A DNA stretch of 11,725 nt from Candidatus Aminicenantota bacterium (GTDB lineage Bacteria > Acidobacteriota > Aminicenantia > Aminicenantales > Aminicenantaceae). This document shows positions 1 through 6,985 of the stretch, piece by piece (the first letter of the stretch is position 1; each line of letters opens with the position of its first letter). The position numbers and the translations under genes are program-made. The notes below the pieces were generated by a model. It searched no databases. It saw only the letters and a program-made list of their open reading frames with translations, and was not told the origin of the DNA. Where the stretch lies: assembly GCA_030620655.1 (NCBI GenBank), contig JAUXEH010000066.1, forward strand, positions 1-11,725, in the 5' to 3' direction.

Positions 1-1
1 A

Positions 2-238
2 AACGCAGACCTCCTCCCCCTGCTGGTCGACCTGTACAACCAGAGCGATGAGGCCAAGGCGAAGAACCGTCTCATCATGTCCATCGCCCAGAACAAGAGC
101 AAAGAAGCGGTCCCCACGCTGATAGGCATCGCCCGCAAGGAGAAGAGTCCCGATCTCCAGAAGGCCATCATCTTCTTCCTGGGGCGCTCCAAGGATGAGG
201 CAGCCCTCAAGTACCTGCAGGAGATCATCGAGAGGTGA
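2..238 (+). CDS. HEAT-repeat protein, C-terminal part (5' end outside window)
   Basis: An open frame enters from the left edge in frame 2 and stops at TGA 236-238, giving 78 visible residues. They form amphipathic helix pairs typical of HEAT repeats. The last unit (QKAIIFFLGRSKDEAALKYL, then a charged tail ending IIER) closely resembles the repeats and C-terminal end of the next gene (KSAIFWLGQTGDEEALQFF, then EEILLKKR). The two genes are therefore probably tandem paralogues. The gap to the next start is 50 bp on the same strand, which suggests one operon. The function is unknown. HEAT solenoids are protein-interaction scaffolds, and no catalytic motif is visible in this fragment. The N-terminal part, which would show export signals, is outside the window. 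Confidence 0.8.
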   Translation, partial: NADLLPLLVDLYNQSDEAKAKNRLIMSIAQNKSKEAVPTLIGIARKEKSPDLQKAIIFFLGRSKDEAALKYLQEIIER

Positions 239-288
239 CCGGCTCCCGGCACTCATAGCACCAACAATCCAAGGCAAGTAACGCAGGC

Positions 289-1413
289 ATGAAAAACAAA
301 AAAGGACTGGCAGCATTAGGGGTCGCCGGGCTGTTCTTCCTCCTGGCAGGAACCGGCTGGGATTTCGCACAATACGTGAGCCTCACAGGCCGTGTGCATC
401 ATGTGGACAAGCCCGGTCTTACCCTCGACAAGAAGATAGAGGCGGCGGTGCAGGAATTCCGCAAGGAAAACCGGGAGGGCCTGTTCCTCACCGGGTATGT
501 CTTTCCCGCCCGGGACAGCATCCACATGGATGACCGCCGGGGCACGGACGCACCCTACGGCGTCCGGGTCCGCGAAGGCGAGATCAGGATCCGCCGCACA
601 CTCCGAGACAAAAGCGGAGACGGCTATTCGGTGCACACCGAAGCGGACGGGAACGGCCCGGCCGGGCTCTTCCTGCTTTACCGGATATCCGGCCGCAGGT
701 GCCGGATCGTCGACAGCAGTATCTTCGATCCGGACAGGAGCTACACTTTCGAGGACACGCCCCTTTACTGGCTGGGCGAGGCAGACGCGGAGGAAAGCTT
801 CGCGCTGTTGAAGGATGCCTTCGGACAGAGCGGCAGCGAGATCCGGAACAATCTGGTCTTCGTGATCAGCAGGCACGACTGCCCCAGGGTGACCCCCTTC
901 CTGAAGGAGGTGGCGCTGGGCGAACACGTCACCAAGGTGAGGAAAAACGCCATCTTCTGGCTGGGCAATCTGAGGACACCGGAGAGTTACCGCTCCCTCA
1001 AGGAGATCTCCGGCAAGGTCACGGGAACAGAGCTGAGAAAGCAGGTGGTCTTCGCCTACAGCTTGAGCGACCAGGAGGAAGCCATCCAGGAGATGATCCG
1101 GATAGCCCGGGGGGACAAAGACCGGGAGGTCCGAAAAAGCGCCATCTTCTGGCTGGGGCATAAAGCCTCAGATGAGGCGGCCAAGGTGCTCAAAGGTGTG
1201 GTGGAGGGATCCGACGAAGACGATGACATTAAGAAGTCCGCGGTCTTCGCCATCAGCCAACTCCCCAAGGAGCGTTCCATTCCCCTGCTCATCTCCATCG
1301 CCAAGACCAACCAGAGCGCCGCCCTGCGCAAGAGCGCCATCTTCTGGTTGGGGCAGACGGGAGATGAGGAAGCCCTCCAATTCTTCGAGGAGATCCTGCT
1401 CAAGAAACGCTAG
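289..1413 (+). CDS. Exported HEAT-repeat protein
   Basis: The protein has 374 residues. Residues 1-27 look like a signal peptide or membrane anchor: MKNKK, then a hydrophobic stretch to about residue 21. There is no lipobox cysteine. Residues about 30-150 form a non-repeat domain with many charged and beta-prone stretches that I do not recognise. Residues about 155-374 are HEAT-type helical repeats with a motif every 31-33 residues: YWLG at 160, VFVIS at 191, IFWLG at 222, VFAYS at 254, IFWLG at 286, VFAIS at 319 and IFWLG at 351. FWLG and VFxxS units alternate strictly, so the true period is about 64 residues. The ribosome-binding site is weak (AAGG, more than 10 nt upstream). The stop overlaps the convergent dgt-like stop at CTAG. 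The likely role is a periplasmic or envelope protein-interaction scaffold. FWLG-type HEAT proteins of this style are often found beside sigma/anti-sigma genes, but that neighbourhood is not visible here. Confidence 0.87.
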   Translation: MKNKKGLAALGVAGLFFLLAGTGWDFAQYVSLTGRVHHVDKPGLTLDKKIEAAVQEFRKENREGLFLTGYVFPARDSIHMDDRRGTDAPYGVRVREGEIRIRRTLRDKSGDGYSVHTEADGNGPAGLFLLYRISGRRCRIVDSSIFDPDRSYTFEDTPLYWLGEADAEESFALLKDAFGQSGSEIRNNLVFVISRHDCPRVTPFLKEVALGEHVTKVRKNAIFWLGNLRTPESYRSLKEISGKVTGTELRKQVVFAYSLSDQEEAIQEMIRIARGDKDREVRKSAIFWLGHKASDEAAKVLKGVVEGSDEDDDIKKSAVFAISQLPKERSIPLLISIAKTNQSAALRKSAIFWLGQTGDEEALQFFEEILLKKR

Positions 1414-2441
1414 ATCATCGGCAGGTCGGGCGGAGAGAAAATCTCTTCATACAGGCGCAGGGCATAGAGGTCGGTCATACCTGCGATGACATCGCGGGCC
1501 CGCACCTCCAGGGGATCCTCCTCCGGGTAGGGCTTGACGAGGTCGCCCGGATTCTCCAGGACGTATTCGTACAGATCCCTCAGGATCTTTTCCACCTTAA
1601 CCGTCATTCGCTCGGCCTCGGGCGAAAAATACACCCGGTCGTACAGGAAATCACGCAGCTCGGCGACCGCGGCGGAGATCTCATCGCTCATGCGGATCCG
1701 GTCCAGGTCTGCTGCCAGACTCGACCTCACCACATCCTCCACCATGGTGTCTATGCGGTAGGAATGATACTTGCCCAGGATTCGGATCAGGTGTTCGGGC
1801 AGATCCTCGGGCTTGATGATCTCCGCCCGCAGGCTGTCGTCGATGTCGTGATTGACGTAGGCGATCACATCGCAGATCCGGACCACCTGCCCCTCCAGGG
1901 TCGCGGGCATCTCCTTTTCCCCAGCATCCAGGATCTTTCCTCGCCCCTTGGAGTGCCGTACGATCCCGTCTCGCACCTCATAAGTCAGGTTCAAACCCTT
2001 GCCCCCATATTCCAGTTTGTCCACCACCCGCAGGCTCTGCTGGTAGTGGGAAAAACCGTCCGGGGAGAAGCCAGACAGGGCCTTTTCTCCTGCGTGCCCG
2101 AACGGCGTGTGCCCCAGGTCATGCCCCAGCGCGATGCCTTCCGTGAGGTCCTCGTTCAATCGCAGCGCCTTGGAGACGGTGCGGGCGATCTGGGAAACCT
2201 CGAGCGTATGCGTCAGCCGGGTGCGGTAGTGGTCCCCGAACGGTGCCAGGAAGACCTGGGTCTTGTGCTTGAGCCGCCGGAAAGACTTGCAGTGGATTAT
2301 GCGGTCTCGGTCCCGCTGAAAAGCCGTCCGCAGCGGATGCAGCGTCTCCTCACGCCGCCTGCCGCGCGAGTTTGCGCTCAGGCAGGCCTGGGGCGAAAGG
2401 ATCTGCCGTTCCACTTCCTCCAGCTCTTCACGGATCGTCAT
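1410..2441 (-). CDS. dgt: dGTPase-family deoxynucleoside triphosphate triphosphohydrolase (HD domain)
   Basis: The 343-residue protein matches the length of the short bacterial dGTPase-like class. The HD metal site is intact: H78 in RLTHTLEVSQ, H107-D108 in GHDLGHTPFGH, and D191 in DVIAYVNHDIDD. The N-terminal SFRRLKHKTQVF and the later YEVRDGIVRHSKG are also hallmarks of the family. These enzymes release tripolyphosphate from dNTPs and act in cytosolic nucleotide-pool control or phage defence; substrate preference cannot be read from sequence. The ATG at 2439-2441 has only a weak SD (AGGA about 10 nt upstream). It lies 64 bp downstream of the preceding minus-strand gene, with a hairpin in between, so it may have its own promoter. 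Its stop shares CTAG with the convergent HEAT gene. The symbol is applied by family; paralogues of other dNTP specificity exist. Confidence 0.93.
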   Translation of the reverse strand: MTIREELEEVERQILSPQACLSANSRGRRREETLHPLRTAFQRDRDRIIHCKSFRRLKHKTQVFLAPFGDHYRTRLTHTLEVSQIARTVSKALRLNEDLTEGIALGHDLGHTPFGHAGEKALSGFSPDGFSHYQQSLRVVDKLEYGGKGLNLTYEVRDGIVRHSKGRGKILDAGEKEMPATLEGQVVRICDVIAYVNHDIDDSLRAEIIKPEDLPEHLIRILGKYHSYRIDTMVEDVVRSSLAADLDRIRMSDEISAAVAELRDFLYDRVYFSPEAERMTVKVEKILRDLYEYVLENPGDLVKPYPEEDPLEVRARDVIAGMTDLYALRLYEEIFSPPDLPMI

Positions 2442-2465
2442 GCTTATCGTATCCTATCAAAACGA

Positions 2466-2483
2466 GGGATGCACAGGCATCCC
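2466..2483 (-). terminator. Hairpin between the 3HCDH-like gene and dgt, possible weak terminator
   Basis: A perfect 7-bp stem, GGGATGC-ACAG-GCATCCC, lies 23 nt past the TAA of the 3HCDH-like gene. On the minus strand it is followed by TCGTTTTGAT, a short, interrupted T-run. It could end transcription of the upstream gene before dgt, but the poor T-tract makes this uncertain. It could instead be a regulatory stem in the dgt leader. Confidence 0.35.
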
Positions 2484-2505
2484 GGGGTATTGTCTATGAG
2501 TCCGT

Positions 2506-3204
2506 TTAAAGTATCTTGCTATTAAGCGGCCAGGGCTCGTTTTTGCGGGCCTGGTCGATCAGCAGCATGGTGATGGGGAAGTTGATCTCCTGGCGGTGGG
2601 ACATCTCCATCTTTTCGGTTACCTTGCGCATGGCCATCTCGATACCCAGACGGTTCATCATGGCAAAGGGGCCCTCTTGCCAACCGAATGCCTCCCGGCA
2701 CAGCTTTTCCACCTCCGCGATCTCCAGGAGCCCAGCCTCGACAATCTCGGAGGCGGTGATGAATGCCACGGCCTGGAAGCGCTTAATCAGCAGGTCCACG
2801 AGCATGAAGTCGTCCGGTTCCTTATCTTCGCCCGCTTCGGATTTCCAGAGAAGCGCCGCACCGCCAGTCCTCCCTTTCTCGCATTTTTCCGCCAAACACC
2901 TGGCAGGAGTGAAAAAATTGAAATATTTCTGGAATATGGGGTCCTCCGCTTCGGAATCATCCGACATGGCGGTGAGATACCCGCAGGTCTCGAAAATGCC
3001 TATTCTGTCCATCCGGGCCAGAAACCCATCAGCCAAGCCGAAAGTGCTCCTGGCCACGGCCTCGATGTGGGGGATCTCCATGCCGTCGTCTATCATCCGG
3101 CAGGCCTCCAGCATCAGGGCCGACAGCACGAGGCTGGCCGCGCCGCCTTTTCTTTCTTTCCTGAGGGAAAATGGTTCCTCGATCAGTTTTATCGTCTTGT
3201 CCAT
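2506..3204 (-). CDS. Stand-alone tandem 3-hydroxyacyl-CoA dehydrogenase C-terminal-domain-like protein
   Basis: The 232-residue protein appears to contain two copies of the helical C-terminal domain of 3-hydroxyacyl-CoA dehydrogenases. Copy one spans about residues 22-125: EACRMIDDGMEIPHIEAVAR, then TFGLADGFLARMDRIGI, and a distal CLAEKCEKGRTGGAALLWK resembling the GrlGrKtg-GFY end of the family. Copy two spans about 135-200: EIVEAGLLEIAEVEKLCREA, then FGWQEGPFAMMNRLGIEMA. There is no NAD-binding Rossmann domain (no GxGxxG) and no crotonase domain, and only 140 bp separate it from the upstream gene, so no lost N-terminus is hidden nearby. FadB/FadJ-type proteins also carry two such modules, but fused to the catalytic domains. 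The role is unknown; a CoA-ester-binding or subunit role is inference. The ATG at 3202-3204 is preceded by AGGAG about 10 nt upstream. It has its own candidate promoter and operator. Confidence 0.78.
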   Translation of the reverse strand: MDKTIKLIEEPFSLRKERKGGAASLVLSALMLEACRMIDDGMEIPHIEAVARSTFGLADGFLARMDRIGIFETCGYLTAMSDDSEAEDPIFQKYFNFFTPARCLAEKCEKGRTGGAALLWKSEAGEDKEPDDFMLVDLLIKRFQAVAFITASEIVEAGLLEIAEVEKLCREAFGWQEGPFAMMNRLGIEMAMRKVTEKMEMSHRQEINFPITMLLIDQARKNEPWPLNSKIL

Positions 3205-3260
3205 TATTTCGAGTCTCCTAGCTTGAGCTCTTGGGTGTTACTCGATGAGCAGGAAGACAT
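3204..3260 (-). CDS. Possible 18-residue leader peptide coupled to the 3HCDH-like gene
   Basis: On the minus strand, ATG at 3258-3260 opens an 18-codon frame (MSSCSSSNTQELKLGDSK). Its TAA overlaps the ATG of the next gene as TAATG (3202-3206). A GGAAG lies 5 nt before its ATG as a modest SD. The frame sits entirely inside the roughly 110-nt leader and contains the AGGAG of the downstream gene, so its translation could influence downstream initiation. Such a short frame can arise by chance; only the exact stop/start overlap argues for it. Confidence 0.22.
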   Translation of the reverse strand: MSSCSSSNTQELKLGDSK

Positions 3261-3319
3261 ACCGGCTTCCAATTCCTTTTTTATGTCTGACCCGAGCAGT
3301 TCCTACCTGCAAAAAGGGC

Positions 3320-3339
3320 ATTATAACACAACCGTTGTG
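3320..3339 (-). promoter_or_regulatory. Extended -10 promoter with palindromic operator, upstream of the 3HCDH-like gene
   Basis: On the minus strand a perfect TATAAT (3320-3325) with an upstream TGT gives an extended -10. Immediately upstream is a perfect dyad, CACAAC-C-GTTGTG (3327-3339), within the usual -35/-10 spacer. A weak -35 candidate would lie over the yggS stop codon, about 3342-3348. A repressor bound to the dyad would block RNA polymerase. No regulator gene adjoins it, so the binding protein is unknown. Confidence 0.55.
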
Positions 3340-3344
3340 AAATT

Positions 3345-3995
3345 CTAGCGGGGCCCGAAGATCTTGGTCCCGATGCGGACGAGGTTGGCGCCTTCCTCGA
3401 CCGCGACGCGGTAGGAGTTGGTCATGCCCATGGAGAGGAAGGTCATCTCGACGCCTGGAATCCCTAGAGCACCCAGGCACTCGAAAACGCGGCGCGTCTC
3501 CACAAAATAGGGTCGGGCGTCCTCAGGGTCGCCCATATAGGGCCCCATGGTCATCACCCCCTGGACCTGGACATGGGCCAGGGATGCAATCTGCTTGACC
3601 AGTGCCTCAGCATCCTCGGGGATCACCCCGAATTTCTGGGGCTCCCGGCCGCTGTTGATCTCGATCAGGACCGGCAGGGTGCGGCCGTGCTGTGCGGCCC
3701 GCCTGTCGATCTCCCGGGCGAGCTCCTGGGAATCCAGGGTCTCTATCATATCGAAGAGGCGCACCGCCTTCTTGGCCTTGTTCTTCTGGAGATGCCCGAT
3801 GAAATGCCACCTGGCCCGCCCTCCGACCGCCTCAAAAGCCACCTCTGCCTCCTGCACATAGTTCTGGCCGATCATCTTCACACCGGCATCTATGGCCTCG
3901 AGTATCTCCTCGGGCGTGCGGGTCTTAGCCGCTGCCACCAGCTGTACCCCCTCGGGCAGCTCCTCCAGTATGCGCTTGATATTCTCAGTGATCAT
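3345..3995 (-). CDS. yggS: YggS/PROSC-family pyridoxal-phosphate homeostasis protein
   Basis: The 216-residue protein is close to the usual family length of about 220-235. It has a single alanine-racemase-type TIM-barrel domain without the second domain of true racemases. The Schiff-base lysine is K24 in VAAAKTR. Other family blocks are IGQNYVQEA (the family usually has GEN, so a Q replaces E here), WHFIGHLQKNKAK, LIEINSGREPQKFGV, GVMTMGP, FLSMGMTNSYRVAVEEG and VRIGTKIFGPR. The protein binds PLP in the cytosol and buffers vitamin B6 and amino-acid pools; no enzymatic turnover is established for the family. The start at 3993-3995 has a good SD (AGGAG, 6 nt spacing). That SD directly abuts the palindromic element at 4007-4058, which separates yggS from the acyl-CoA synthetase upstream. 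It is probably the distal gene of the iorA operon unless the hairpin terminates transcription. Confidence 0.94.
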   Translation of the reverse strand: MITENIKRILEELPEGVQLVAAAKTRTPEEILEAIDAGVKMIGQNYVQEAEVAFEAVGGRARWHFIGHLQKNKAKKAVRLFDMIETLDSQELAREIDRRAAQHGRTLPVLIEINSGREPQKFGVIPEDAEALVKQIASLAHVQVQGVMTMGPYMGDPEDARPYFVETRRVFECLGALGIPGVEMTFLSMGMTNSYRVAVEEGANLVRIGTKIFGPR

Positions 3996-4006
3996 TCGTT
4001 TCTCCT

Positions 4007-4058
4007 AAAAAAGGGGACAGGTACATTTAGGGATCTAAATGTACCTGTCCCCTTTTTT
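4007..4058. repeat. REP-like palindromic element, copy 1 (24-bp arms, GGAT loop)
   Basis: The arms 4007-4030 and 4035-4058 are perfect inverted repeats around the 4-nt loop 4031-4034. The 40-bp core 4013-4052 matches copy 2 at 11677-11716 at every position except the central hexamer (GGGATC here, AAGCTT there). The element holds the stop codon (TAG, complement of 4035-4037) and last eight codons of the acyl-CoA synthetase gene. It is next to the yggS SD (4002-4006). A-runs and T-runs flank the G4/C4 stem ends, so the transcript resembles a bidirectional intrinsic terminator. Classification as a RAYT-mobilised REP-type element is inference; no transposase lies in the window. Confidence 0.85.
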
Positions 4059-6386
4059 TTTAAGGAAGTGATGAACGTAGCGGCGCATGAAGGCCGCGGC
4101 CTCGTCGCAGCGGCGGAACACGGGTACGCCCTCCTTTTCCAGCAAATCCCTCAGGGGCTGGTAGGGCCTGCCGCTGTCGATGCTCACCACAAAAGGCTTA
4201 TCGGTCCGATGAAAGATGTCGATCAGCCGCCGCGGCGTGCTCCCCTCCCGCATCAGGTCCTCGCCATGCAACCCTGAAGGCGCCAGCGTATTCATGGCGG
4301 GAGACATGGGCAGGGGCGAGACCACGGCACAGTCCACGTTCTCATCCTCCAGGATCGCCTCGACACAGGCGGCAAAGGCGCGGTCATCCGCCACGGGTGT
4401 GACATCCATGGGATTGCGGATGTCCTGCAGCCGTGTGATCCCCAGGGGCTCGAGGGCCTGCGCGATCCTGGCATCGGTGCCGGGCGAAAAGCGCGCCAGC
4501 TCCAGGGGCGGCTCTTCGGCGATGCCGTCCGACATGATCACACACTCGAACCCGGCGTTGGAGATCAGGCCTACCCGGATTCCCTGGACTTTCTTGTCCG
4601 CCAGGAAACAGAGACCCCTTACGGTGTCCTCGAACTCGTCGATGGTCTCGGCCATGATCACCCCGGCCCGCTCCAGCACGGCGCGGCTCACCGCATAATC
4701 CCCGGCCACAGAAGCCGTGTGGCTGGCCGTAGCGGCCCGGCCTCCCGGGGAGCGGCCCGCCTTGTACGCCACGACCGCCTTGCCCGGCTGAGAGGTGATC
4801 TCACGGGCGGCTTTCGCCAGGGCCAGTCCGTCTCCGGGGAGAAATCCCTCGATATAGAGGGCGAATACACGGGCCTCGTCCCGGTCCTTGAGATAGTTGA
4901 GGTAGTCGGAGATGGTGAGGTCGATCTGATTCCCGATAGAGACCGCATAGGCGGGTTCGATCCCCGGGAGCTGGCTCATGCGCGAGATCATGTAGGCCCC
5001 GCTCTGGCTGAGATAGACCAGGGGATGGGGGCGCAAATCCTCGCGCGGCAGGGAAAAGATCTTGTGCTCCGGGACAAAGGTGGTGTCGTACTTCCCCGGA
5101 CGGGAGAAGATGCCCTGGCAGTTGCCGCCATTGACCACGGGGACCTGTTTGTTTGCAGCACGGCCCTCGCGGATCAGGGTCTTTATGCCGTGCTCGATGT
5201 CCTCTGTCCCCTCCTTTTCCCCCATCCCGCCGGCGATGAAGATGACCGACCGGGCCTTCTGCTCCTGGATCAGGTCCCGCATCACCTGATAGCCCAGATC
5301 GGCGGAAACCGTATGTACGAACAGGTCGACGGCCTCGGGGAGACCGGCCACGTCGGGCACGCACCGGCACCCCTCGATCTCCCGCACCCCCGGCTTGACC
5401 ACATAGACCCTTTCGCGCGGGAATCCCTGCTTGAGGATGTTGTTCAGGATGATGTGACCGATGTTCATCTTTTCGGAGACCCCGATGATCCCGATGCTTC
5501 GGGGCTCGAGCAGGAATCCGATGTCCGCATGGGGCCTCGCCGGCTCCCGGTGCTTGCTGCGGGAGATGCGGCACAGCCCGTCCAGCGGGACCAACCGGCC
5601 CCGGCTTATGACAAAGGGATTGACCTCGGCCTCTTCGATCACGAATTCGCTGTCCTGCGAATACGGAGAAAAATGGGCCCCCAGCTTCTGGAATTTGAGA
5701 TGAAGCTCGGCCAGCTTTTCCTCCGTCACCAGGGGGGGCCGGCCCCTGAAACCCGCGGTCAGCTTGTCATAGAAGGCCAATGGACGCAGGATCCGGGACA
5801 CGCCCTCCCCCTCCTGAAGATGGGCGGAGGAGATGGACACCGATCTCCCTTCCTTGAGCCGGACGTTGAGGTACTCCACGTCAAGCCCGCCGCTGCCCAT
5901 GCTTACGATGGGGCCGAACTCCCGGGAATTGCGCAGGCCGAGGAGCAGTTCGGTGCCGAATCCCGACTTCTCATAGTCCACGGCTTCCAGGACGAGCGTT
6001 CCCTGGATCAGCGAGACGCTGTCCTCGGGCACACCGGCGCCTCCCCCCGGGTGGGATTCTTCCGCCCACCTCCTGTGGCTCTCGGGGATCCTTTCCAGCA
6101 TGTCGGCGACGGCCCGATTCACGGCCTCCGGGTCCCTGTCCACAAAACGCACTCCGCCCACATCCGACTTGTGGAGGATGCGTGGTGACACCACCTTGAG
6201 CACCAGGCCGCGGCCTGGGATTCCGGACAGGTCCTGATCGGTCACGGCCTGCCCCGCCGGGAGGAAAAAGTGGGCGGGTGTGTCTATGCCCAGGGCATTC
6301 AGGACGGCATAGACCTCGTGTTCGAGCAGGGTTTCGTGTTCGGCCTGCCGGAATATGTGTTCAATGGCCGTGAAATCCATATCCAT
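4035..6386 (-). CDS. ADP-forming acyl-CoA synthetase (acetate--CoA ligase, ADP-forming), fused beta-alpha subunits
   Basis: The protein has 783 residues. Residues about 15-280 are the ATP-grasp (beta-type) part: LVLKVVSPRILHKSDVGGV, then GTELLLGLRNSREFGPIVSMG, EAEVNPF and LVPLDG. Residues about 288-600 carry the CoA-binding Rossmann fold (SIGIIGVSE at 297-305) and the ligase domain. H556 in ATASHTASVAG is the expected phosphohistidine. Residues 600-775 complete the alpha part. The enzyme converts an acyl-CoA, ADP and phosphate to the acid, CoA and ATP in the cytosol. Next to iorAB the acyl group is plausibly aryl-acetyl, but substrate range is inference. An upstream in-frame ATG at 6468-6470 exists, but ATG 6384-6386 has AGGAG at 7 nt spacing and begins where family homology begins. 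It overlaps the end of iorB by 26 bp. The final residues KKKGDRYI and the stop are encoded by the palindromic element. Confidence 0.93.
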   Translation of the reverse strand: MDMDFTAIEHIFRQAEHETLLEHEVYAVLNALGIDTPAHFFLPAGQAVTDQDLSGIPGRGLVLKVVSPRILHKSDVGGVRFVDRDPEAVNRAVADMLERIPESHRRWAEESHPGGGAGVPEDSVSLIQGTLVLEAVDYEKSGFGTELLLGLRNSREFGPIVSMGSGGLDVEYLNVRLKEGRSVSISSAHLQEGEGVSRILRPLAFYDKLTAGFRGRPPLVTEEKLAELHLKFQKLGAHFSPYSQDSEFVIEEAEVNPFVISRGRLVPLDGLCRISRSKHREPARPHADIGFLLEPRSIGIIGVSEKMNIGHIILNNILKQGFPRERVYVVKPGVREIEGCRCVPDVAGLPEAVDLFVHTVSADLGYQVMRDLIQEQKARSVIFIAGGMGEKEGTEDIEHGIKTLIREGRAANKQVPVVNGGNCQGIFSRPGKYDTTFVPEHKIFSLPREDLRPHPLVYLSQSGAYMISRMSQLPGIEPAYAVSIGNQIDLTISDYLNYLKDRDEARVFALYIEGFLPGDGLALAKAAREITSQPGKAVVAYKAGRSPGGRAATASHTASVAGDYAVSRAVLERAGVIMAETIDEFEDTVRGLCFLADKKVQGIRVGLISNAGFECVIMSDGIAEEPPLELARFSPGTDARIAQALEPLGITRLQDIRNPMDVTPVADDRAFAACVEAILEDENVDCAVVSPLPMSPAMNTLAPSGLHGEDLMREGSTPRRLIDIFHRTDKPFVVSIDSGRPYQPLRDLLEKEGVPVFRRCDEAAAFMRRYVHHFLKKKGDRYI

Positions 6387-6984
6387 TCGCTTCTCCTGAG
6401 CTTCGCACAGCGGCGGCGGCCTCTTTGCCGAGGCGGAAGGCCTCGAGGTTGGTCTCCACCAGCTCCTCACCTTTCGGCAAGAACAGGGCCCGGATGTAAT
6501 CCTGCAGCAGCGCCTCGCTCACGATGAGGTCGGGAGAGGCCGCGCCCAGCATCACCATGTTCTGGGACCGCACCGAGCCCGCCTCCCTGGCCAGGGATTC
6601 CGAGTCGATGATGAGGGCCCGGTCCCCAAAGCCCCGGACCGCCGCCAGCACCTCTTCGATGGCGGGGTAGTCAGGGATGTTGACGAACGGTTTTCGGCTC
6701 GTCACCAACCGGCCCTTCGGATGGAGCGAATCCACATAGCGCAGCGCCTCCAGGGGCTCCACGCTCAGGATCAGGTCGACCTGACCCAGAGGGATGAGCT
6801 CGCTGTAGATGGGCTCCTGAGACAGCCGGAGATGGGACTGGACCGCTCCTCCCCGCTGCGCCATGCCGTGGACCTCCGCCTGCTTGAAGCTCAGGCCGGC
6901 TTCGAGCGCGGCATTGTCGATGACATAGGCGATGGACAGGATCCCCTGCCCCCCCACACCGGCCAGGATGATATCCTGCTTCAC
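6361..6984 (-). CDS. iorB: Indolepyruvate:ferredoxin oxidoreductase, beta subunit
   Basis: The 207-residue protein matches the beta (gamma-domain) subunit of IOR-type 2-oxoacid:ferredoxin oxidoreductases. The diagnostic N-terminal block is ILAGVGGQGILSIAYVID, followed by QAEVHGMAQRGGAVQSHLR at residues about 35-53 and DLILSVEPLEALRYVD at 70-85. With IorA it oxidatively decarboxylates 2-oxoacids to acyl-CoA, passing electrons to ferredoxin. The start codon is GTG (complement of 6982-6984), 1 nt after the iorA TGA. It is supported by a strong SD, AAAGGAG (complement of 6992-6998), inside the iorA end, so the two genes are tightly coupled. The last 25 bp overlap the acyl-CoA synthetase start. 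The C-terminal tail (RSSGEANGYGFHGH) is glycine-rich and unlike the domain core. Confidence 0.95.
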   Translation of the reverse strand: MKQDIILAGVGGQGILSIAYVIDNAALEAGLSFKQAEVHGMAQRGGAVQSHLRLSQEPIYSELIPLGQVDLILSVEPLEALRYVDSLHPKGRLVTSRKPFVNIPDYPAIEEVLAAVRGFGDRALIIDSESLAREAGSVRSQNMVMLGAASPDLIVSEALLQDYIRALFLPKGEELVETNLEAFRLGKEAAAAVRSSGEANGYGFHGH

Positions 6985-6985
6985 T

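Noticed and set aside
316..1161. A 281-codon minus-strand frame opposite the HEAT gene
   Set aside because: It mirrors the HEAT repeats; the plus-strand frame has the periodic helical motif and a signal peptide.
1764..2525. A 253-codon plus-strand frame opposite dgt
   Set aside because: It is the antisense shadow of an HD-domain gene with intact catalytic motifs. No SD or domain supports it.
4007..4058. Treating copy 1 as a plain intrinsic terminator
   Set aside because: Its core recurs with identical arms at 11677-11716, upstream of another gene, so it is a repeat family; termination may be only a side effect.
4719..6188. A 489-codon open frame on the plus strand opposite the acyl-CoA synthetase
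   Set aside because: It is antisense to a clearly recognisable enzyme, its translation has no family resemblance, and long antisense frames are expected in GC-rich DNA.
6387..6470. Longer N-terminus for the acyl-CoA synthetase
   Set aside because: The extra 28 residues are Arg/Pro-rich, lie inside iorB, and a good SD precedes the internal ATG at 6386.
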